NCBI RefSeq assembly: GCF_030246905.1
Contig: NZ_CP126741.1
Coordinates: 930,001-994,000, forward strand
Origin: Microbacterium sp. zg-Y818
GTDB lineage: Bacteria; Actinomycetota; Actinomycetes; Actinomycetales; Microbacteriaceae
Direction of reading: 5' to 3'
Length of the DNA stretch: 64,000 nt
The number at the start of each line of letters is the position of its first letter. Positions within the stretch are counted from its first letter, which is position 1. The notes below the pieces were generated by a model that saw nothing but the letters and a program-made list of their open reading frames with translations, did not search any database and was not told where the DNA came from. Position numbers and translations under genes: made by a program. Shown one piece after another: positions 59,128-64,000 of the stretch.

Positions 59128-60962
59128 GTGGGGGCTCCGACCAGCTGGGGCGTGGCATCCGACTTCTGCTGGTCGAAGTACACGCGCTCGGCGGCCTCGC
59201 CCTTCTTGCCCACGTTGAACGACGACACCGGACGGAAGTAGCCCATGACGCGCGTCCACACCTCGCACTCGGCACCGCACTGCGGGCACGACGGCAGGTC
59301 GCCCGAGAGGTAGCCGTGGGCAGGGCAGATCGAGAAGGTCGGGGTGATGGTGATGTAGGGCAGTCGGAACCGCTCCAGCGCTCGGCGCACCAGCGTCTTG
59401 CACGCCCGGGCGGAGGTCATCGCCTCACCCATGTACAGGTGCAGCACGGTGCCGCCGGTGTACTTGCCTTGCAGGTCCTCCTGCAGCGCCATCGCCTCGA
59501 AGGCGTCATCGGTGAACCCGACCGGAAGCTGCGACGAGTTGGTGTAGTAAGGGTTGTCGGCGGTGCCGGCATGACGGATGCCGGGATAGCGCGCGATGTC
59601 CTCCTTGGCGAAGCGGTAGGTCGCCCCCTCGGCGGGGCTCGCCTCGAGGTTGTACATGTGGCCCGTGGCCTCCTGGAACTGCACCATCCGTTCGCGCACG
59701 TGATCGAGCACTCGGGCGGCCAGCGTCATGCCGGCGGGTGTGGTGATGTCCTCGGCATCCCGGGTGAAGTTGCGCACGAACTCGTTCAGCCCGTTGACGC
59801 CGATCGTGGAGAAGTGGTTCTCGAGCGACCCGAGGTAGCGCTTGGTGTACGGGAAGAGCCCACCCTGGATGTGCCGGTCGATCACGATGCGCTTGGCCTC
59901 GAGGGTGTCGCGCGCGATCTCCAGCAGTTCGTCGAGACGCGCGATGACGGCAGCCTCGTCGCCGGAGTGCACGAAGCCCAGCCGTGCGCAGTTGACGGTC
60001 ACGACCCCGACCGACCCGGTCTGCTCGGCGGAGCCGAACAGGCCGTTGCCGCGTTTGAGCAGCTCGGTGAGGTCCAGCTGCAGTCGGCAGCACATCGAGC
60101 GGATCATGTGGGGGTCGAGGTCCGACGTGACGAAGTTCTGGAAGTAGGGGAGGCCGTATTTCGCCGTCATCGCGAACAGGGCATCGACCTCGGGGGCGTC
60201 CCACGGGAAGTCCTTGGTGATGTTGTACGTCGGGATGGGGAAGGTGAAGGCGCGGCCGTCATCGTCGCCCTCGGTCATCACGTCGATGAAGGCGCGGTTG
60301 ATCATCGTCATCTCGGCGGTCAGGTCGGCGTAGGTGAAGTCGCACACGCTGCCGCCGATGAGGGGGTGCTGCGGCGCGAGGTCGTCGGGGACGGTCCAGT
60401 CGAACGTGAGGTTGGTGAACGGGGTCTGCGTCCCCCAGCGCGAGGGCACGTTGAGGTTGAACACGAACTCCTGCATCGCCTGACGCACCTGCTCGTACGT
60501 CAGCGCGTCGAGCCGGACGAAGGGGGCGAGGTAGGTGTCGAACGAGCTGAAGGCCTGGGCGCCCGCCCACTCGTTCTGCAACGTTCCGAGGAAGTTGACC
60601 ATCTGCCCGAGCGCACTGCTGAGGTGCTTGGGCGGCCGCGACGAGATCTTGCCCGGGACGCCGTTGAAGCCCTGCTCCAGCAGCGTGCGCAGGGACCACC
60701 CCGCGCAGTAGCCGGCGAACATGTCCAGGTCGTGGATGTGCAGGTCGCCGTCGCGGTGCGCAGCTCCCGCCTCGGGGGCGTACACCTCATCGAGCCAGTA
60801 GTTGGCGATCATCTTTCCCGAGGCGTTGAGCATGAGCCCGCCGAGGGAGTACCCCTGGTTCGCGTTGGCGTTGACCCGCCAGTCGGCCCGCGACAGGTAC
60901 TCGTCGACGGTGGCGGCGACGGGGACGGAGCGGGGTGCGGCGGGCGGGGTCGGGGCGGTCAT
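59124..60962 (-). CDS. nrdD: Anaerobic (class III) ribonucleoside-triphosphate reductase
   Basis: A 612-aa glycyl-radical enzyme making dNTPs without oxygen. The radical site is Gly574 in RVMGYFRPVSSF. The zinc-binding cysteines just before it are Cys546, Cys559, Cys562 and Cys566 (CPAHGY..CPQCGAEC). There is no N-terminal ATP-cone: the chain starts almost at DEYLSRADWRVNANANQG, so ATP/dATP activity control through a cone is absent. AGAGGATGCC precedes the ATG. A pair of NrdR-like palindromes lies upstream. Gives this probable aerobe a route to dNTPs in hypoxia. Confidence 0.95.
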   Translation of the reverse strand: MTAPTPPAAPRSVPVAATVDEYLSRADWRVNANANQGYSLGGLMLNASGKMIANYWLDEVYAPEAGAAHRDGDLHIHDLDMFAGYCAGWSLRTLLEQGFNGVPGKISSRPPKHLSSALGQMVNFLGTLQNEWAGAQAFSSFDTYLAPFVRLDALTYEQVRQAMQEFVFNLNVPSRWGTQTPFTNLTFDWTVPDDLAPQHPLIGGSVCDFTYADLTAEMTMINRAFIDVMTEGDDDGRAFTFPIPTYNITKDFPWDAPEVDALFAMTAKYGLPYFQNFVTSDLDPHMIRSMCCRLQLDLTELLKRGNGLFGSAEQTGSVGVVTVNCARLGFVHSGDEAAVIARLDELLEIARDTLEAKRIVIDRHIQGGLFPYTKRYLGSLENHFSTIGVNGLNEFVRNFTRDAEDITTPAGMTLAARVLDHVRERMVQFQEATGHMYNLEASPAEGATYRFAKEDIARYPGIRHAGTADNPYYTNSSQLPVGFTDDAFEAMALQEDLQGKYTGGTVLHLYMGEAMTSARACKTLVRRALERFRLPYITITPTFSICPAHGYLSGDLPSCPQCGAECEVWTRVMGYFRPVSSFNVGKKGEAAERVYFDQQKSDATPQLVGAPT

Positions 60963-61000
60963 GGCATCCTCTGAGGCGGGGGGGTGGTCTGCGGGCTCAC

Positions 61001-61047
61001 CACTATATGCATGTGGTCAGACCAGTACACAGTCCCATATGTAGTGG
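61001..61047 (-). promoter_or_regulatory. Two NrdR-box-like sites upstream of nrdD
   Basis: Box 1 is CACTATATGCATGTGG (61001-61016) and box 2 GTCCCATATGTAGTGG (61032-61047). Both resemble the NrdR consensus acaCTATATaTAGTGt and their centres are 31 bp apart, about three helical turns, which is the spacing usual for NrdR pairs. On the minus strand TATAGT inside box 1 is a likely -10. The gene for NrdR is not in the window. Confidence 0.75.
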
Positions 61048-61204
61048 CTACAGCGCTCATTGGCGGCGACGGTCGCGCCATTGTGGGGCCGCACAGCATC
61101 GCGTGGCGCTCCCGGCGTGGCGGGCCGGGTGGGTGTATGTGGCCGCGTCGGCGGTTTGTGCGCGGCGCGGCGCCACGCGGTGCGGGCTGTGCCAGGCTGG
61201 ACCG

Positions 61205-62113
61205 GTGACGATCGTCCCGCCCGCACCGGATGAGCCGCGCCGCCCCGACGGGCCGCGCGATCCCGGCGACGCGTGGGTGGTCGCCGATGACGGCACCCGT
61301 TACTGGGGCCGCTTCGGCGCAGCGGGGCTGCTGGCGCTCGACGCGCAGCGCGGCATCCTGCTGCAGCACCGGGTGTCGTGGAGTCATTTCGGCGGCACCT
61401 GGGGGCTCCCCGGCGGCGCACGTCACGAGGGCGAGAGCGCGGGGGCCGCGGCCCTGCGGGAAGCGGCGGAAGAGGCCGGGGTGCCGGCGGATGCCGTGCG
61501 GCCGCGGCTGCTCAGCATGCTGGACCTGGGCATCTGGAGCTACGGCACCGTGCTCGCCGATGTCGTGACGCCGTTCGAGCCCGTCATCAGCGATGCCGAG
61601 AGCCGGGAGCTGTCGTGGGTGCCCGTCGCCAACATCGACGATTACCCGCTGCATCCCGGATTGGCCACGGCGTGGCCACAGCTGCGGACTCTGTTGGACG
61701 TGCGGCCGGCCATCGTGGTGGATGCCGCGAACGTCGTGGGCTCGGTCCCCAATGGCTGGTGGCGTGACCGCGCCGGCGCCGGGTCGCGGCTGCTGGCACG
61801 CGTGGCCGCCTGGGCGCGACAGGGGGTGGATGCCGGGTCGATCGATCTTCCCGCAGGGCAGTGGTTCCCCGAGGTCTCCGTCGTGCTCGAGGGCGCCGCG
61901 CGCTCTGCCGGCGTTGCCGCGGGAGTGCACGTGGTGCGCGCGCCCGCCTCGGGCGACGACGCGATCGTCGACGAGGCAGCCCGGCTGGTGTCGCTCGGTC
62001 GTCGCGTCATCGTCGTCACGACCGACCGCGCGCTGTCGCGGCGCGCCGCCGAGGCCGGGGCTGCGGTGCGCAGCGCCGGCTGGCTGCTCGCCTTGTTGCC
62101 GGAGCACGCATAG
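61205..62113 (+). CDS. Nudix hydrolase fused to a NYN/PIN-like domain
   Basis: 302 aa. Residues about 25-150 are a Nudix domain with an exact box, G71 to G92 (G-x5-E-x7-RE..EEAG). Residues about 165-302 begin AIVVDAANVVGS and contain the acidic residues Asp173, Asp251/252, Asp256 and Asp274 of NYN/PIN-type nucleases (GDDAIVDEA, VVTTD). The fusion suggests an RNA- or nucleotide-processing enzyme; the substrate is unknown. GTG 61205 lies 6 nt after CAGGCT (61193-61198). It is divergent from nrdD. Confidence 0.85.
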   Translation: MTIVPPAPDEPRRPDGPRDPGDAWVVADDGTRYWGRFGAAGLLALDAQRGILLQHRVSWSHFGGTWGLPGGARHEGESAGAAALREAAEEAGVPADAVRPRLLSMLDLGIWSYGTVLADVVTPFEPVISDAESRELSWVPVANIDDYPLHPGLATAWPQLRTLLDVRPAIVVDAANVVGSVPNGWWRDRAGAGSRLLARVAAWARQGVDAGSIDLPAGQWFPEVSVVLEGAARSAGVAAGVHVVRAPASGDDAIVDEAARLVSLGRRVIVVTTDRALSRRAAEAGAAVRSAGWLLALLPEHA

Positions 62114-62142
62114 GCCCGAGAAGGGTGAAGCGCCGAGAACGA

Positions 62143-62176
62143 CGAAGGGCCGACAGCGCGCGCTGCCGACCCTTCG
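62143..62176. terminator. Bidirectional palindrome between Nudix-NYN and MFS genes
   Basis: Arms of 17 nt (62143-62159 and 62160-62176, CGAAGGGCCGACAGCGC) match at 15 positions with no spacer; the hairpin would open a few central pairs as loop. It lies between convergent genes. Confidence 0.7.
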
Positions 62177-62187
62177 TGAACCCGCGA

Positions 62188-63681
62188 TCAGTGAACGGGA
62201 AGCGCCTCGCCCTGCGGGGCGTCGTCGGGCGCGGGTGCCTTGCGCACGAAGAACGCGAGGATCACCGCGGCCGACGCCACGATGGCTCCGGTGAGGAACG
62301 CCAGGTGCACGCCCGAGGCGACGGCCGAGACGGCGCTCGCGCCCTCCGCCAGTGACGAGGCCGCCTGCACCGACATGAGGGTGACGAACACCGCGGTGCC
62401 GGCGGCGCCGCCGACCTGCTGAATCGTCCCGACGATCGCGCTGCCGTGCGGGTACAGAACCCGCGGCAGTGAGCCGAGCGCCGAGGTGAGCAGCGGCGTG
62501 AAGACGAAGCCCAGGCCGAGGTTGAGCGTCATGTGCACGGCGATGATCCAGGGGATGGTGGCCGACTCGTCGAAGGTCGTCATGCCCCATAGGGCCGCCG
62601 CGGCGACGATCATGCCGGGGATCACGAGCGGCGTCGGCCCGTACTTGTCGAACAGCGAGCCGACGATGGGCGCGATGACGCCCATCAGCACGCCGCCGGG
62701 CAGCAGCATGAGTCCGATGGTCAGCGTCTCGAGGCCGAGCACGTCGGTCAGGTAGATGGGCAGCAGCACGAGCGAGCCGAAGAGCGCCGCCATCACGACG
62801 ACGACGAGCGTCACGGCGAGGCTGAAGGACTTGGACTTGAAGGTGCGCAGGTCCAGCAGCGCGCTGTCGCTCTTCTGCAGCTGCAGCTGGCGGGCGACGA
62901 AGGCGGCGAGCCCCAGGGCGCCGACGGCGAGCGGGATCCACACCGGAACCGGCGCGTTGCCCGAGGCGGCTTCGCCGATGGAGCTGAGTCCGTAGATCAG
63001 GCCGCCGAAGCCGAGGGCCGACAGCAGCACGCTGAGCACGTCGAACTTCGCCGGGTGGGTCTCGGTGACGTTGCGCACCCAGAGGGCGCCGAGGGTGAGG
63101 GCGATGAGCGCGATCGGCAGCACGATCCAGAACAGCCAGCGCCAGCTGAGCGCGGAGAGGATGATGCCGGACACGGTCGGTCCGATGGCCGGGGCGACGG
63201 CGATGACGATGGAGATGACGCCCATCATGCGCCCGCGGTGCGTCACCGGAACGATCGACAGCACGGTGGTGAAGAGCAGCGGCATCATGATCGCGGTGCC
63301 CGATGCCTGCACGACGCGGCCGGCGAGCAGCATCTCGAACCCGGGAGCGAGGGCGCCGATGAGGGTGCCGAGCGTGAACAGGCTCATGGCGGCGAGGTAG
63401 ACGCCTCGCAGCGGGAAGCGCGCCAGCAGGTAGCCGGTCAGGGGGATGACGATCGCCATCGTCAGCAGGAACCCGGTGGTCAGCCACTGGGCCGTGCTCG
63501 CGGTGATGGCGAGGTCGGTCATGAGGCTCGGCAGTGCGACGCTCATGATCGTCTCGTTGAGGATGACGACGAAGGCCGAGATCACGAGCAGGGCGATGAC
63601 GACGCCGGGGCGCACGATGACGGGCGCGGTGCCGGTGGGCGTGGGGTTGTCCGCGGTGGGAGGAGTCTTCTCGAGGGTCAC
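62188..63681 (-). CDS. DHA2-family MFS drug-efflux transporter
   Basis: About 497 aa with roughly 14 hydrophobic segments. N-terminal VVILNETIMSVALPSL is the DHA2 motif D1-like region, FLLTMAIVIPLTGYLLAR matches motif A, and GRVVQASGTAIMMPLL matches motif C-like antiporter sequence. It is a proton-driven exporter of the EmrB/QacA type; substrates are unknown. GTG 63681, with AAAGA upstream, gives the usual N-terminus; ATG 63777 is in frame but lies within the likely operator. Divergent from a TetR gene that probably represses it. Confidence 0.9.
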   Translation of the reverse strand: MTLEKTPPTADNPTPTGTAPVIVRPGVVIALLVISAFVVILNETIMSVALPSLMTDLAITASTAQWLTTGFLLTMAIVIPLTGYLLARFPLRGVYLAAMSLFTLGTLIGALAPGFEMLLAGRVVQASGTAIMMPLLFTTVLSIVPVTHRGRMMGVISIVIAVAPAIGPTVSGIILSALSWRWLFWIVLPIALIALTLGALWVRNVTETHPAKFDVLSVLLSALGFGGLIYGLSSIGEAASGNAPVPVWIPLAVGALGLAAFVARQLQLQKSDSALLDLRTFKSKSFSLAVTLVVVVMAALFGSLVLLPIYLTDVLGLETLTIGLMLLPGGVLMGVIAPIVGSLFDKYGPTPLVIPGMIVAAAALWGMTTFDESATIPWIIAVHMTLNLGLGFVFTPLLTSALGSLPRVLYPHGSAIVGTIQQVGGAAGTAVFVTLMSVQAASSLAEGASAVSAVASGVHLAFLTGAIVASAAVILAFFVRKAPAPDDAPQGEALPVH

Positions 63682-63761
63682 GAAGGTCTTTCTGCTGGGG
63701 ACTCGCGCGCGTGCGGCGCCATGCGAGGGGAAGGTGTCGGATGCCGACGAAGCAACAATAC

Positions 63762-63797
63762 TGGCAGTGCCTGCCATGTTGGCGCAATCTGTACACT
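63762..63797. promoter_or_regulatory. Candidate TetR operator and regulator promoter
   Basis: TGGCA-GTGCC-TGCCA (63762-63776) is a perfect 5-bp-arm palindrome in the gap between the divergent MFS and TetR genes. TACACT (63792-63797) ends 6 nt before the TetR ATG and is a likely -10. Binding by the adjacent regulator is inferred from layout. Confidence 0.45.
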
Positions 63798-63803
63798 GGC
63801 CGC

Positions 63804-64000
63804 ATGGACACCGGCAACCCGCATCGCACAGCGCTCAACGACGAGCCTGTCGGGCTGCGCGAACGCCGCCGCCGTGAGACGCAGCGCGACATCTCGGATG
63901 CCGCGCTCGAGCTGTTCGAGTCGAAGGGGGTCGCCGCGACCACCGTCGACGAGATCGCCCGGGCCGCAGGGATCTCGCCCCGTACGTTCTTCCGCTACTA
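63804..64000 (+). CDS. TetR-family transcriptional regulator, N-terminal part (cut by window end)
   Basis: 65 complete codons are visible. The HTH domain of TetR repressors is clear: RRRRETQRDISDAALELFES followed by GVAATTVDEIARAAGISPRTFFRYY. The ligand-binding domain lies outside the window. It is divergent from the DHA2 efflux gene, the standard layout for a repressor that controls a neighbouring exporter. The ATG is 6 nt after TACACT, suggesting a leaderless mRNA. Confidence 0.92.
   Translation, partial: MDTGNPHRTALNDEPVGLRERRRRETQRDISDAALELFESKGVAATTVDEIARAAGISPRTFFRY

Noticed and set aside
60959..63943. A 994-codon minus-strand open frame covering Nudix-NYN and the MFS gene
   Set aside because: It lies in a different frame from the real MFS gene and reads as Arg/Pro/Ala filler; an antisense shadow.

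Overview
The window is high-GC actinobacterial DNA. The 16S rRNA sequence, gene order and gene content fit family Microbacteriaceae, most likely Microbacterium. The genus is inferred by reading and was not tested by alignment. Most of it is compact core chromosome: short operons with 1-17 nt gene overlaps, many GTG starts, and many genes with a TAnnnT-like hexamer only 6-8 nt before the start codon, which suggests leaderless mRNAs. No prophage, insertion sequence, CRISPR array or tRNA gene was found.

Layout. 1-8 kb: 3' end of dapF, an RsmC-like methyltransferase, hflX, an S9 peptidase and the metF-metE operon. 8-9.5 kb: lexA divergent from a LysM membrane protein, with a LexA-box-like site between them. 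9.5-13.4 kb: hisC-hisB-hisH-priA-sseB. 13.5-16.4 kb: a DUF1844 gene, infC (apparent ATC start)-rpmI-rplT and a TrmH-family methyltransferase. 16.5-20 kb: a GluABCD-type amino-acid ABC transporter. 20-23.6 kb: pheST. 23.6-26 kb: an AAA ATPase and an NAD-dependent epimerase surrounded by short repeats. 26-34 kb: argCJBDF, a membrane protein and argH. 34-34.7 kb: a SatD-family gene. 34.7-40.5 kb: one rRNA operon (16S-23S-5S, no spacer tRNA). 40.5-50.2 kb: a 10-residue tandem-repeat/TPR-like protein, a HAD phosphatase, a 60-aa protein, tlyA, nadK, recN, pyrG, a Nudix gene and xerD. 50.4-58.3 kb: a VKOR protein, a lipoprotein, parA, scpA, scpB, a pseudouridine synthase, tyrA, cmk and der. As recalled, this order from 40.5 to 58.3 kb follows M. 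tuberculosis Rv1691-Rv1713. 58.4-61.2 kb: nrdD-nrdG behind a pair of NrdR-box-like palindromes. 61.2-64 kb: a Nudix-NYN fusion and a DHA2 transporter divergent from a TetR regulator cut by the window end.

The least explained element is a 12-mer, GAGTGAGTATTC or its reverse complement. I found 14 copies in four intergenic clusters, at an exact 20-bp period within each run. Three clusters surround the AAA ATPase/epimerase pair between pheT and argC, and two supply the stop codon of the upstream gene. I do not recognise this element. Other points of interest are the repeat protein directly behind the rRNA terminator, the infC start codon, palindromes over the satD promoter, the Nudix-NYN fusion, a possible arginine leader peptide, and two long intergenic inverted repeats.
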